From contig JAHBWG010000003.1 of assembly GCA_019637095.1 (NCBI GenBank), positions 124,001 through 188,000 of the forward strand: a DNA stretch of 64,000 bases, in the 5' to 3' direction. The stretch is from Sandaracinaceae bacterium. Its GTDB lineage: Bacteria; Myxococcota_A; Polyangia; Polyangiales; Sandaracinaceae. Of the stretch, positions 1-8,542 are shown in pieces; position 1 is the stretch's first letter; each line of letters opens with the position of its first letter. Made by a program: the position numbers and the translations under genes. The notes beneath the pieces are model-generated. The model did no database searches and was not told where the DNA came from. It was given only the letters and a program-made list of their open reading frames with translations.

Positions 1-674
1 GCGCGGAGCGATGCCGTCCCGACCAGGTGCTCGCGCCGCACCGCGAGCTCGATCGCGAGGGGGAGCCCGTCGATCGCGGCCAGGATCGCGACGAGGTCCG
101 CGCGCTCCGCCTCCGACAGGACGCGGCCGGGCGAGAGGCGAGCCGCGTGCGCGAGCCACAGGCGCGAGGCGGGCGCGGTGTCGAGCTCCGCCTCCGTCGC
201 CGGGGTCGCGAGCGGACCGACCTCGACGCGCGCCGCGCCAGGCTCGGCGAGGCGGTGGCGGCTCGTGACGAGCGTCGTGTCTCCCCCCGCGCGCTGGACG
301 AGGGCCGCGAGGCGGCCCGCCGCGTCGAGCACCGCGTCCGCTCCGTCGAGCACGAGCGCGGTCGCGTCCGCCGCCTCGAGCGCGAGCCGGAGCGTGCTCT
401 CGGCGTCGTCGTCGGGGCCGCCTCGGCCGCCGACCCCCGCGGACTCGAGGATCCGCGCCCACGCCTCGTCGAGCCCGCTCGCGTCGTGCACGTCGGCGAC
501 GAGGCAGCGCGCGCTCGCCGCGCAGAAGGCGCGCACGAGCGCCGACTTGCCGCACCCACCGACGCCGTGGACGCCGACGAGCGCCGCCCCGCTCGCCACC
601 GCGGCGTCGAGCCGCGCGAGCTCGGCCTCCCGGCCCACGAGGATCTCCCGCGGCCTCTCGACGGCGCGCCCCAT
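1..674 (-). CDS. STAND/NB-ARC-like ATPase, N-terminal part (runs off left edge)
   Basis: Reading the minus strand from an ATG at 674 gives an open frame to the window edge. The protein opens with a 'VGREAELARLD' lead-in about 15 residues in, then a P-loop (GVHGVGGCGKSALV), a Walker B-like strand (ALVLDGADAVLD), a sensor-like LVTSRHRL and a GLPLAIEL motif (IDGLPLAIELA). This is the order seen in NB-ARC/NACHT-type signalling ATPases, including the ATPase part of LuxR/AfsR-like regulators and kinase-associated proteins. The C-terminal part, which would show the effector or repeat domain, lies outside the window. A possible -10 (TACGCT, read on the minus strand) lies 14 nt upstream of the ATG. 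The family call is firm on motifs; the biological role is unknown. Confidence 0.75.
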   Translation of the reverse strand, partial: MGRAVERPREILVGREAELARLDAAVASGAALVGVHGVGGCGKSALVRAFCAASARCLVADVHDASGLDEAWARILESAGVGGRGGPDDDAESTLRLALEAADATALVLDGADAVLDAAGRLAALVQRAGGDTTLVTSRHRLAEPGAARVEVGPLATPATEAELDTAPASRLWLAHAARLSPGRVLSEAERADLVAILAAIDGLPLAIELAVRREHLVGTASLR

Positions 675-788
675 CTTCGATCCCGCCGAGCGTACCACCC
701 GGCGGGGCGGGCCACGCGCCGCCGCGCGAGATGGGATGTGAGCGGATGTGATTGGCTGCCCGGGAGCGCCGGTGGAACTCATGACGAC

Positions 789-977
789 ATGGCCAAGACA
801 CCCCTCCCCGAGAAGCCGTTGCCGGCCGTCGCCCGCACGTCGGCCACCCCGGAGGCGTCGCCGCGCCCGACGCGGGCGGCTCCCGTGACGCACCCCGCCG
901 ACCGGGACCTGGTGTGGGCGTTCCTCACGACCTTCCGCCTCTCGGCGGCGCTCCTGCTCGTGGGGGTCTGGGCGTGA
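789..977 (+). CDS. Small protein with C-terminal hydrophobic segment
   Basis: A 62-residue open frame begins at ATG 789. The first 40 residues are Pro/Ala rich and the last 20 are hydrophobic (WAFLTTFRLSAALLLVGVWA), which could be a single membrane helix. Its TGA overlaps the GTG of the next frame in a GTGA arrangement. The same arrangement links all four genes of this run up to 4097, which is the main reason to believe it. I do not recognise a family. It is likely translated together with the lipoprotein and the cytochrome downstream. Confidence 0.45.
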   Translation: MAKTPLPEKPLPAVARTSATPEASPRPTRAAPVTHPADRDLVWAFLTTFRLSAALLLVGVWA

Positions 978-1162
978 CGGGGGCGCGGGACGGCGGCGCC
1001 GCGAGCCCCGGCTGGCCCCACTACGACGCGATGTACCGCGTCGCCGCCGGGCTCTTCCCGCGCGCGTCCCTCGAGGCCGCGCCCGAGCGAGACGCCCGCG
1101 CCCGGGCCGACGCGGCCGTGCGCACGCCGCCGAAGCGGGCGCGCGCGCGGGGCCACGCGTGA
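974..1162 (+). CDS. Small hypothetical protein
   Basis: A 62-residue frame starts at GTG 974, overlapping the previous stop by 4 nt, and ends at 1162, overlapping the next GTG at 1159 by 4 nt. The middle (WPHYDAMYRVAAGLFPRASLEAA) is the only part of normal composition; the C-terminus is Arg/Ala rich. No signal peptide or known motif is visible. Support comes from position and coupling rather than from sequence similarity. Confidence 0.4.
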   Translation: MTGARDGGAASPGWPHYDAMYRVAAGLFPRASLEAAPERDARARADAAVRTPPKRARARGHA

Positions 1163-2724
1163 GGCGCTGGGGCGCGGCGGCGCTCGCGCTCGTGATCGGC
1201 CTCGGGTGCGACGACGCGGGCGGAGCCCTCCCCGAGGATCCGGGGCTCGCGGTGCTGCGGCCGCGGTCGGCGCCGATCGAGCACGTCGGCATGAGCTCGA
1301 GCCGGGCGGTCGGCGCCGAGGCGGACGCCCTCGACGTGCTCGGTCCGCTCTTCGGCCGCGACGGCCGCTTCCACGACGCCTATGTGCTCGAGCCGGGCCT
1401 GCGCGTCACGAGCGCCCCCGATCCGCGGACGCCCGAGCAGGCGGTCGTCACGCTGGCGATGGACCCGGCGGACGGCGGCGCGGCGCGCACGATCCTGCGG
1501 GTCCCCGTCTCGCTCGAGTACGGGCGCGTGTTCCTCGAGACGGTGCGAGCCGCGCTCGCGCGCGCCGAGGAGCTCGCGGCGAACGACCCGCGCGCGGCGC
1601 AGCCGTGGCAGCTCGAGTACCGCGTGATCAGCCCGCAGGGCGGCGCGCTCGTGGCGCGCGTCTCCCACGACGGCGCCGCGGCCGACCTCACGCTCGAGAC
1701 GGAGAGCCCGCGCACCTCGCTGCGCCGCGGCGAGGTCAACCAGCCCGCCTTCGAGGGCGCGCCGCACGAGGTCATCGGAGGCACGGTGCACTTCGAGCTG
1801 TCGCGCGACGAGTTCGACTTCTTCACCTCGCGCGCGTACGGCGTGAGCCACGGCCGCGAGCAGAACTTCTCCGACTTCCGCCTCCAGCCGCACGACTGGC
1901 TGCGCCTGACGGTGACCCCGCAGATCGACGACGGCGTCGTCGACGTCGCCTTCGAGGTCGTCACGCGCGAGGGCGGCCGCGTCGCGTTCGCGCACGCGCC
2001 GGCCTCGTACGTCGCGGGAGAGCAGTTCCGGCAGAACGTCTTCCGCGCGGTGGACAACATGCTCGCGCGCGAGCGCGAGGCGCCGGGGAGCGCGCGCCCC
2101 TTCACCGTGCCCTTCCACTACGACGACCCCGTCGGCGGCGGGGTGGTGCGCGTGATCGCGCGCGGCGCGGGCGGCGTCTTCCGCATCGCGTACGCGGTCG
2201 ACTCGCCCGTCCACGCCCTGCGCGACACGGACTTCGTGCCCTACGTCGGCGACCCGCTCGCCGACACGCCGCCGCCGCCGCCGCCCGCCGCCACCTGCGC
2301 CGAGCACGGCAGCGTCGCGGCCGACGAGGGGCGGTTCGCGCTGCGCTTCGACGCGTCACGCACCGTGCGCCGGAGCGCGCGGCTCACCCACGAGCTGCGG
2401 GGCGCCGTCTACGGCAGCGTCTACCGCGCAGCGGACGTGAGCATCGACGGGCCCCGCGCGGGCTCGTCGCCGGTCGCCGAGCTCGCGTTCGCCGACGTCG
2501 ACGTGCGCGCGGGGATCTCGGAGCAAGTCTACTTGCTCGACACGGTCCTCCCGGCCGGCGAGTACCAGGTCCTGTCGTTCATGGACGTCGACGGAAACGC
2601 GGGCGAGGCCGAGGAGCCCAGCCCCGGCGACCCCGTCTCGATCCCGATCGGGGGCTACCCGCTGCGCTGCTCCGTCCAGCCCGTGGTGGTAGAGTTCGCG
2701 CTCCTGCTCCCCGAAGGACTGTGA
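1159..2724 (+). CDS. Predicted exported lipoprotein of unknown function
   Basis: 521 residues from GTG 1159. The N-terminus (MRRWGAAALALVIGLGCDD) is a short signal peptide ending in a Cys that could be lipidated, so the protein is probably exported and anchored. The body is soluble and acidic, with Pro/Ala-rich breaks near residue 375. Three Cys are seen after the anchor region, two of them near the C-terminal third (ATCAEHG, PLRCSVQ). I do not recognise a family. It sits between two small genes and a di-haem cytochrome, joined by 4-nt GTGA overlaps on both sides, so a shared function with the cytochrome in the envelope is likely (inference). Confidence 0.8.
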   Translation: MRRWGAAALALVIGLGCDDAGGALPEDPGLAVLRPRSAPIEHVGMSSSRAVGAEADALDVLGPLFGRDGRFHDAYVLEPGLRVTSAPDPRTPEQAVVTLAMDPADGGAARTILRVPVSLEYGRVFLETVRAALARAEELAANDPRAAQPWQLEYRVISPQGGALVARVSHDGAAADLTLETESPRTSLRRGEVNQPAFEGAPHEVIGGTVHFELSRDEFDFFTSRAYGVSHGREQNFSDFRLQPHDWLRLTVTPQIDDGVVDVAFEVVTREGGRVAFAHAPASYVAGEQFRQNVFRAVDNMLAREREAPGSARPFTVPFHYDDPVGGGVVRVIARGAGGVFRIAYAVDSPVHALRDTDFVPYVGDPLADTPPPPPPAATCAEHGSVAADEGRFALRFDASRTVRRSARLTHELRGAVYGSVYRAADVSIDGPRAGSSPVAELAFADVDVRAGISEQVYLLDTVLPAGEYQVLSFMDVDGNAGEAEEPSPGDPVSIPIGGYPLRCSVQPVVVEFALLLPEGL

Positions 2725-4097
2725 TCGCTCCCTCCCGCCGCGGCGTGCGCGTCGCCCTCACGCTCGCGCTCGCCCTCTGCCCCCTGGCGAGCGGCTGCGA
2801 CGGCGCCGCGCCGGCCGACGCGGGCGCGCGCGAGGACGCGGCCGAGCCGGGCGAGGACGCGGGCGCCCCCATCCCCGACGTGCTCGGCTTGCCCGCGCTC
2901 GACGCCGCCAACGCGGTCGCGCCCGGTCACCCCCTCTTCGAGGGCCAGCAGCGGTTCCTCTGGGACGCGATGGGGACCGAGCGCGTCGCCGACTTCCCGC
3001 CGACCGCGTTCTTCGAGGCGTGGCTCGCCGAGGAGCCGGGGCTCTTCGATCGGTTCGGCTTCCTCGACGACCCGAACGACGATCTCCCGATCGGCTTCAA
3101 GCGCGGGCTCGAGGACCCGACGCACGTGCAGAGCACGTGCGCGCTCTGCCACGTCGCGCGCCTCCCCGACGGTCGCCTCTGGCTCGGCGCGCCGAGCACG
3201 CGGCTCGACTGGGGCGCCTTCCGCCTCGCGGTCGACGATCGGTGGATCGCCCAGGGGAACGCCGCGATGCTCACGCCGGCGGAGCGCGAGAAGCTCACGA
3301 CCCTCGGCCCGGGACGGACGAACGCCGCCTCGAGCGCGTACCCCCGCGCCGTGCCGGCCGACTTCCCGCCGTACTTCCGGCTCGGCGCGCGGACCGCGCT
3401 CAACTACCTCGGCACCGGCGGCAACCTCCGCACGGAGGTCTACCTCTCCGTCTTCACCTCCGGCGCTGGCAGCCCGAACCCGCGCGAGGCCGTGGTGCCG
3501 TGGCCGCCCGAGGCGCGCCTCGACCCGATGATCGCCGCGATGGGCGCGTTCGAGGCCCCGTCCGCGCCGGCCGGCGACGCGGCGCGCATCGCGCAGGGGC
3601 GCGCGGTCTACGAGCGCGAAGGCTGCGACGCGTGCCACCACGCCGGCGAGCCCAGCGCGCTCGGCGTCACGCCGTGGGACGAGCTCGAGCGCGCCCCCGG
3701 CGAGGACGCCGCGTGGCCGCGCGGCTCGATCGCGACGAGCCGGGCCCACCGCGTGCTCGTCGACGGCGACGGCGAGGGCGGCGCCGGCTCCGACACCGGC
3801 TACCGCGACCTCATCGCGTTCATCTCCCGCCACGGCCTGAGCGCGCGCCCGAGCGACGGCTACCGCGCGGCCGACCTCGGCGGGCTGTGGGTCACGGCGC
3901 CGTACCTCCACAACGGCAGCGTCCCCACGCTCGACGCGCTGCTGCGCCCGCCGGCCGAGCGGCCCGCCACGTTCGAGCGCGACGGCTTCGTCGTCGACAC
4001 GACGGTCGAGGGCAACGGCAACCAGGGCCACGCGTTCGGGACGTCGCTGTCGGACGACGAGCGCGCGGCGCTGATCGCGTACCTCGAGAGCCTCTGA
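2721..4097 (+). CDS. Di-haem cytochrome c lipoprotein
   Basis: 458 residues from GTG 2721, chosen because it overlaps the upstream TGA (GTGA) and immediately precedes a lipoprotein signal (LALALCPLASGC). An Asp/Ala/Gly-rich linker follows. Two haem c motifs are present: CALCH at about residues 140-144 and CDACH at about 302-306. The C-terminal GLWVTAPYLHNGSVPTLDALL stretch is typical of the di-haem cytochrome c peroxidase/RoxA-like superfamily, where the 'YLHNGSVPTL' loop packs against the haem. It should act in the periplasm or outer envelope as an electron-transfer or oxidative enzyme. The exact substrate cannot be told. It is the last gene of the four-gene operon and converges on the lipoprotein gene ending at 4107. 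Confidence 0.85.
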   Translation: MIAPSRRGVRVALTLALALCPLASGCDGAAPADAGAREDAAEPGEDAGAPIPDVLGLPALDAANAVAPGHPLFEGQQRFLWDAMGTERVADFPPTAFFEAWLAEEPGLFDRFGFLDDPNDDLPIGFKRGLEDPTHVQSTCALCHVARLPDGRLWLGAPSTRLDWGAFRLAVDDRWIAQGNAAMLTPAEREKLTTLGPGRTNAASSAYPRAVPADFPPYFRLGARTALNYLGTGGNLRTEVYLSVFTSGAGSPNPREAVVPWPPEARLDPMIAAMGAFEAPSAPAGDAARIAQGRAVYEREGCDACHHAGEPSALGVTPWDELERAPGEDAAWPRGSIATSRAHRVLVDGDGEGGAGSDTGYRDLIAFISRHGLSARPSDGYRAADLGGLWVTAPYLHNGSVPTLDALLRPPAERPATFERDGFVVDTTVEGNGNQGHAFGTSLSDDERAALIAYLESL

Positions 4098-4106
4098 CTC
4101 GCGCGC

Positions 4107-4868
4107 TCAGCCCGCGGCGGCGGGCGCGAGCAGCGGGCGCGGCGCGCACTCGAGGTCGACGCGCAGCGCGATCCCCGCGAGCGAGCGCTCGACGATCGTG
4201 ACCTCGCCGCGCGAGGTGCACCGCACGCCGTTCGGATCGAACGCCGGCGGCCCGTCGAACGCCGCCACCTCGCGCAGCGGGCCCACCGCGCGCTCGAGCA
4301 GCGCGGCGCGGTGGAGGTGCGGTCGGTCCACCGTCGGGAGCGGGTGGCTCACGGCGAGCTCGAGGCCGGCGAGCTCCGCGCCCATCGCGTCGAAGCGCTC
4401 CATGCAGCGCTCGACGCGCGCGAAGCGCGCGGCGACGTCGTCGAGCCCGGCGAGCGGCACGTCGATCGAGAGGGTCGCGGTCGCGCTCCACCGCTCCCCC
4501 TCGCGGCGCGGCGCGCCGAGCGCGACGACGGCCGCGGCGCACGCCCCGGGCACCGCGAGCGTCGCCCGCATCGCGCGCGTCGCGTCGTCCATCCGGGCGG
4601 CGAGCTCCGCGCGAGTCGGCGCGCGGCCGGTCACGTCGACGCGCACGAGCGCGCGATCCGGTGGCACCAGGAAGGCGCCGCCGTGGAGCTGGCGCTCGAG
4701 GTCGGAGGCGTCGGGCGCGGCGGCGGCCGCGCCGCGGCTCCACAGGTAGTCGCTCGACGCGGGCTCGCCCGCGAAGGCGACGGCGGGGGCCGCGGGCTCC
4801 GCGCGCGCGCCGAACCCGCAGCCGGCGAGGAGGAGGAGGCACAGCGAGAGCAGGACGTGGTGGGTCAT
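4107..4868 (-). CDS. Predicted lipoprotein, unknown function
   Basis: 253 residues from ATG 4868. The signal peptide ends in a clear lipobox (LCLLLLAGCGF), so the mature protein should be a periplasmic lipoprotein. The mature part has about 230 residues with four Cys in the second half (GACAAAV, VERCMERF, VRCTSR, DLECAP), which might form disulfides. No family recognised. It is convergent with the cytochrome gene (9 nt between stops) and divergent from the membrane protein starting at 4967. Confidence 0.75.
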   Translation of the reverse strand: MTHHVLLSLCLLLLAGCGFGARAEPAAPAVAFAGEPASSDYLWSRGAAAAAPDASDLERQLHGGAFLVPPDRALVRVDVTGRAPTRAELAARMDDATRAMRATLAVPGACAAAVVALGAPRREGERWSATATLSIDVPLAGLDDVAARFARVERCMERFDAMGAELAGLELAVSHPLPTVDRPHLHRAALLERAVGPLREVAAFDGPPAFDPNGVRCTSRGEVTIVERSLAGIALRVDLECAPRPLLAPAAAG

Positions 4869-4966
4869 GCACGAAGGAGTGCGCGGCGCGTGTGGCGAGG
4901 TCGTGGCGGCGCGAGGGAGACGTCGCGGAGTCTGGCGGCGCGCCCGGACCGTGCCGATACTGCGGC

Positions 4967-5557
4967 GTGCTCTTCACCTACCTCGAAGGGATCCTCCAGC
5001 TCGCGCTCGCGATGGCGTTCGGCTGGGCGTTCGGCCTGGGCGAGCTGCTCGAGCGGCGCGGCTACCGCTGGTTCCGCGGCGCCCCGCTCGCGCTCGGGGC
5101 GGCGACCGGCCTCTTCGGGGTCGGGATGCTCTGGCTCTCGCTCGACGGAGTGCGCGGCTTCTGGCTCGCCTCGCTCGCGGCGTGGATCCTCGCCGGCCGC
5201 ATGTTCACGCCGGGCAAGCTCGTCGCAGCGCTCGCGCTGAGCGGCTACCTCGCGCTCTGGACGGTGCGGGCCGACAACCTCGATCTGCCCGCGCTCGCGT
5301 ACCTCGGCGGCGCCCTCGCGCTCGTCAGCGCCGCGCAGGCGCTCGCCCGGCGCGCGACGCACGCGCCGCGTTGGCTGAGTCTCCTCGCGGCGCGCGAGCG
5401 CTGGGCCGCCTACGCCGTCGTCGCGGGGTACGTGGTCGCGTTCGAGCTCGACCTCGCGCTCATCGGCACCGTGTGGGCGTTCCACTCGACCACCGCGACC
5501 TTCGAGGACGAGGCGCGGCTCGCGAAGCTGGGCTCCTGGGGCATCCGGAGGCGCTGA
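4967..5557 (+). CDS. Integral membrane protein of unknown function
   Basis: 196 residues from GTG 4967. It is strongly hydrophobic with about five or six membrane segments: residues 3-20, 35-55, 60-75, 85-100, 105-125 and 145-170. The frame is open further upstream, but that part is Arg rich and overlaps the divergent lipoprotein gene, so GTG 4967 was preferred. No motif recognised. It is convergent with the PI-PLC-like gene ending at 5600. Confidence 0.65.
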   Translation: MLFTYLEGILQLALAMAFGWAFGLGELLERRGYRWFRGAPLALGAATGLFGVGMLWLSLDGVRGFWLASLAAWILAGRMFTPGKLVAALALSGYLALWTVRADNLDLPALAYLGGALALVSAAQALARRATHAPRWLSLLAARERWAAYAVVAGYVVAFELDLALIGTVWAFHSTTATFEDEARLAKLGSWGIRRR

Positions 5558-5565
5558 GTCTGCCG

Positions 5566-5591
5566 AGGGGTGCTCCAACGCTCCAACCCCT
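5566..5591. terminator. Possible bidirectional terminator between convergent genes
   Basis: A 6-bp inverted repeat, AGGGGT/ACCCCT, with a 14-nt loop lies exactly in the 42-bp gap between two convergent genes and is followed by TTTC. The stem is short, so this is a weak prediction. Confidence 0.3.
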
Positions 5592-5599
5592 TTCGGCGC

Positions 5600-6532
5600 T
5601 CACAGGCCGTTGAGCTCGTCGACCACCGCGAAGAGATCGCCGACGTCGTAGAAGTCGACCGTCACGAAGTTCGGGAGCTGCCCGGTCTCGGTCCGACAGC
5701 GCCGCACCTGATCGCCGAGGAACGGCTCGTGGTTGATCATCTCGGCGAGCGCGCGCATCGCGACGGGCGCGGTGAGGAAGTGGTTGAGGATGAACACCGG
5801 GTTGTCGGTGCTCCCGCGCCCGCGCCGGCACGACAGATCGCTCGGCATCCGCGCGCTGTACGGGTTGTCCCAGGCGTAGGCGTACGCGTAGTGGTGCCAG
5901 GGGAGCGAGACGTCGGCGCTCTCGGTGAACACCACCATCCGGCGTCCGCTCGTGATCAGCTCGCGCAGCGTCGGCCACGGCGCGCCGAGCGGCTGCGCGT
6001 GCAGGTACGGGTCGAGCCCCGCGGCCTCGAACGCCGCCGCCGTCCTCGGCTCGTCGATGTGGGCCTCGAGGATGAGGGTGATCACCTCGGCGGGGTGACA
6101 GTCCATGAACTCTCGGAGGTCGGTGAGCGCGTGGACGAACGGGCGGCTCCCGAGCGGACAGATCGAGTGGCAGAGCAGCGTCTCGCCGTCTTGCTCGTAG
6201 GTGTCCAGCATGAAGCCGCGCACGCCGTCCTCGAGCTGGCGCCAGAGCCGGAAGCCCTGGTTGGGCGGGATCCAGCCCTCCTCCTCGCTGCTCATCGCGT
6301 TGTGCGTCGCGGGGAAGGCGACGCCGTCGAAGGTGCGATCGCAGAGCGCCGCGTGGCCGTTGCACGCGAGCGGCTCGGGGAGCCCGATCGCGGGCGCGCA
6401 CCGCGGGCCCGCGTCCGGGACGTTCGCGTCGGTGCCCGCGTCGGCGCCCGCGTCCGTGCCCGCGTCCGTCGCCGCAGGGCCGTCGCAGCCGAGCGCGAGG
6501 GCGGCGGACAGCAGCGTGGCGATGCAGCGCAA
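5600..6532 (-). CDS. PI-PLC X-domain-like lipoprotein
   Basis: 310 residues from a TTG start at 6532 (LRCIATLLSAALALGC), giving a lipoprotein signal followed by an Asp-Ala-Gly-Thr linker (about residues 20-40). The body matches the phosphatidylinositol-specific phospholipase C X-domain family. It has a catalytic-type His in AFPATHNAM, then RGFMLDTYEQDGETLLCHS, LREFMDCHPAEVITLILEAH and the NFVTVDFYDVGD C-terminal strand of the TIM barrel. Bacterial members cleave phosphoinositide lipids or GPI anchors, but several relatives are only barrel-related, so substrate is open. Secreted and anchored by inference. No ATG is available in frame near the signal peptide, hence TTG. It lies 62 nt downstream of the exchanger gene on the same strand. 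Confidence 0.8.
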   Translation of the reverse strand: MRCIATLLSAALALGCDGPAATDAGTDAGADAGTDANVPDAGPRCAPAIGLPEPLACNGHAALCDRTFDGVAFPATHNAMSSEEEGWIPPNQGFRLWRQLEDGVRGFMLDTYEQDGETLLCHSICPLGSRPFVHALTDLREFMDCHPAEVITLILEAHIDEPRTAAAFEAAGLDPYLHAQPLGAPWPTLRELITSGRRMVVFTESADVSLPWHHYAYAYAWDNPYSARMPSDLSCRRGRGSTDNPVFILNHFLTAPVAMRALAEMINHEPFLGDQVRRCRTETGQLPNFVTVDFYDVGDLFAVVDELNGL

Positions 6533-6594
6533 GCCCAGAGTCTGATGGGTCGCCGGGCGTCCGTCACCCCTGGCCCGCGGGGACGAGGCGCGGC

Positions 6595-7695
6595 TCACGC
6601 GGACCCTCGCTCGCGCACCCTGCGCCGGAGCCAGCGGAGCCCGAGCACGCCGAAGGTCAGCGCGACGAGGGGCCCGGCGAGCCCGATCAGCGCGAGCTCG
6701 AGCGTGGGGGCGTAGGCGCTGCCCACGGCGCTCGCGGTGGTCACCACGAGGTAGGCGAGCTGAAACACGAGCCAGGTGCCCCCCTCCCAGCGATCGATCC
6801 GCCGGTCGGTCGCGAAGATGGGCAGGCAGCTCACGCACGCCGCGACCATGATCGGCAGGTCGAAGCGCAGGGCGTCGGCCGCAACGGGGAGCGGCACCGG
6901 CGAGGCGAGCGCGCTGATCCCGAGCACGACGAACAGGTTGAACAGACAGCTCCCCATCACGTTGCCGACGGCGATGTCGCGCTCGCCGCGCAGCGCGGCC
7001 ACGGTCGAGGTCGCGAGCTCGGGCAGGCTCGTGCCGATCGCGACGACGGTCGTGCCGATCACCAGCTCGCTGATGCCGAGCGCGCGCGCGAGCGCGGCGG
7101 CGCCGCCGACGAGCAGCTCCGCGCCGCCGGCCAGGAGCGCGAGGCCCACGAGGACCAGCAGCACGTGGAACGCGGCGTGGCCGCTCCACCCCGCGGGCGC
7201 CGCGCCGAGCTCGGCCTCGTACTCGGCCGCCACCGCGGCGCTCTCGTGCCGCGAGCGGCGCACGAGGAACAGCGTGTAGCCGACTCCGCCCGCCAAGAGC
7301 AGCGCACCGTCGAGGCGATCGAGCGTGCCGCCCCGAGCCATCGCGAGCACCGCGAGCGCCGCGGCGATCAGGATCGGCGCCTCGAGGCGCACGACCTTCT
7401 GGGCGACGACCAGCGGCGCGATGAGCGCCGAGACCCCGAGGATCCCCAGGATGTTGAAGGTCGTGCTGCCGACCACGTTGCCGACCGCGAGGTCGGGCTG
7501 GTCGCGCAGCACCGAGACGAGGCCGATGACGATCTCGGGCGCGCTCGTGCCGAACGCGACCACCGTGAGCCCCACCACCAGCGGCGAGATCCCGAAGCGG
7601 CGCGCGATCCGCGCGGCGCCGCGCACGAGCAGCTCGGCTCCCCCGACGGTCAGCGCCGTCCCGGCGATCACCCCGGCGATCGACCACACATCCAT
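6595..7695 (-). CDS. Calcium/sodium antiporter (CaCA family, YrbG-like)
   Basis: 366 residues from ATG 7695. The protein has two inverted halves, each with the alpha-repeat signature of cation/Ca2+ exchangers: VVAFGTSAPEIVIGLVS near residue 45 and VVAIGTSLPELATSTVA near residue 215. The matching VGNVVGSTTFNILG and VGNVMGSCLFNLFV segments follow. About ten membrane helices are predicted, with a cytoplasmic loop near residue 150. It should exchange Ca2+ against Na+ (or H+) across the inner membrane. It may be co-transcribed with the PI-PLC-like gene 62 nt downstream. Confidence 0.9.
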   Translation of the reverse strand: MDVWSIAGVIAGTALTVGGAELLVRGAARIARRFGISPLVVGLTVVAFGTSAPEIVIGLVSVLRDQPDLAVGNVVGSTTFNILGILGVSALIAPLVVAQKVVRLEAPILIAAALAVLAMARGGTLDRLDGALLLAGGVGYTLFLVRRSRHESAAVAAEYEAELGAAPAGWSGHAAFHVLLVLVGLALLAGGAELLVGGAAALARALGISELVIGTTVVAIGTSLPELATSTVAALRGERDIAVGNVMGSCLFNLFVVLGISALASPVPLPVAADALRFDLPIMVAACVSCLPIFATDRRIDRWEGGTWLVFQLAYLVVTTASAVGSAYAPTLELALIGLAGPLVALTFGVLGLRWLRRRVRERGSA

Positions 7696-7779
7696 CGCGA
7701 GCCGCACTCTGCGCCCGCGTCGCGCCGAGCACCAGGGTGACCCCGAGCGCGCGGGCTCGCTCCGCGCCGCTCGGCGCGA

Positions 7780-7785
7780 TAGCGT
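7780..7785 (+). promoter_or_regulatory. Possible -10 element, leaderless-type
   Basis: TAGCGT lies 7 nt upstream of ATG 7793. It matches the TAnnnT-N6-8-start pattern seen before several other genes in this window. No -35 is obvious. Confidence 0.3.
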
Positions 7786-7792
7786 TCGCGCG

Positions 7793-7822
7793 ATGACGAT
7801 CCCCGCGACCAGGCGAGCGTGA
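7793..7822 (+). CDS. Possible 9-codon upstream ORF coupled to the spermidine-synthase-like gene
   Basis: ATG 7793 opens a nine-codon frame (MTIPATRRA) whose TGA overlaps the GTG start at 7819 in a GTGA arrangement. A -10-like hexamer 7 nt upstream suggests transcription may begin at or near this ATG. If so, the mini-ORF would let a leaderless mRNA feed ribosomes into the downstream gene. This is inference only. Confidence 0.25.
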   Translation: MTIPATRRA

Positions 7823-8517
7823 TCCGGCGTGAGGTGATCGGCCGGGCGACGACGCCCGAGGGCGGCGTGGTCGAGCTCGTGCGCGAGGCGTCGGGCTTCG
7901 TGCTCTACGCGGACGCGCGCATCCTGATGACGAGCCGCACGCACGGCTCCGAGGAGGCGATGGCGCGGATCGCGTGTCACCACGTGGGCGCGCGCCCGCG
8001 GCCGCGCGTGCTCGTCGGCGGGCTCGGGATGGGCTTCACGCTGCGCGCCGCGCTCGATCGGCTGCCCGCCGACGCCGAGGTCGTGTGCGCGGAGCTGCTG
8101 CCCGCGATCGTCGAGTGGCACCGCGGGCCGCTCGGGCCCCTCGCTCGGCAGGCCATCGACGACCCGCGCGTGCGCGTCGTCGTGGGGGACGTGGCGGAGG
8201 TGATCTCCGCCGCGGCCGACGAGCCGTTCGACGCGATCCTGCTCGACGTCGACAACGGGCCGATCCCGATGACGGTGGTGGAGAACTGGTGGCTCTACGC
8301 GGCGCCGGGTCTGGCGGCGCTCCGCGCGGCGGTGCAGCCCGAGGGCGTGCTGGTCGTGTGGTCGGCCGGCGAGGACGACCTGTTCCGCGAGCGCCTGGTG
8401 GCGGCGGGGTTCGCCACCGAGGAGGTGCGCGTCGCCGCGCGCACCGGGCGACGCAAGCGGCGCGGGCGCGGCGAGACGCACGTGCTCTGGATCGGGACGC
8501 GCGGCGCCTCGACGTGA
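7819..8517 (+). CDS. Spermidine synthase-like methyltransferase-fold protein
   Basis: 232 residues from GTG 7819. It has a Rossmann nucleotide-binding core: VLVGGLGMGFTLRAALDRL (motif I, around residue 73), AEVVCAELLPAIVEWHRG (acidic end of strand 2), VVVGDVAEVI and FDAILLDVDNGP (strand 4). This matches the spermidine synthase/SpeE-like branch, in which aminopropyl transfer or an unknown transfer occurs. The protein is shorter than true SpeE (about 280 residues) and lacks an obvious N-terminal beta domain, so polyamine synthesis is not assured. It is convergent with leuB (25 nt apart). Confidence 0.75.
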   Translation: MIRREVIGRATTPEGGVVELVREASGFVLYADARILMTSRTHGSEEAMARIACHHVGARPRPRVLVGGLGMGFTLRAALDRLPADAEVVCAELLPAIVEWHRGPLGPLARQAIDDPRVRVVVGDVAEVISAAADEPFDAILLDVDNGPIPMTVVENWWLYAAPGLAALRAAVQPEGVLVVWSAGEDDLFRERLVAAGFATEEVRVAARTGRRKRRGRGETHVLWIGTRGAST

Positions 8518-8542
8518 GGCGCCCGCGTCCCATCCGTCGCCG

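Noticed and set aside
27-977. Long plus-strand open frame across the left edge
   Set aside because: It is Arg-rich and antisense to the NB-ARC-like gene, whose minus-strand translation carries clear ATPase motifs; only the last 62 codons (789-977) are kept.
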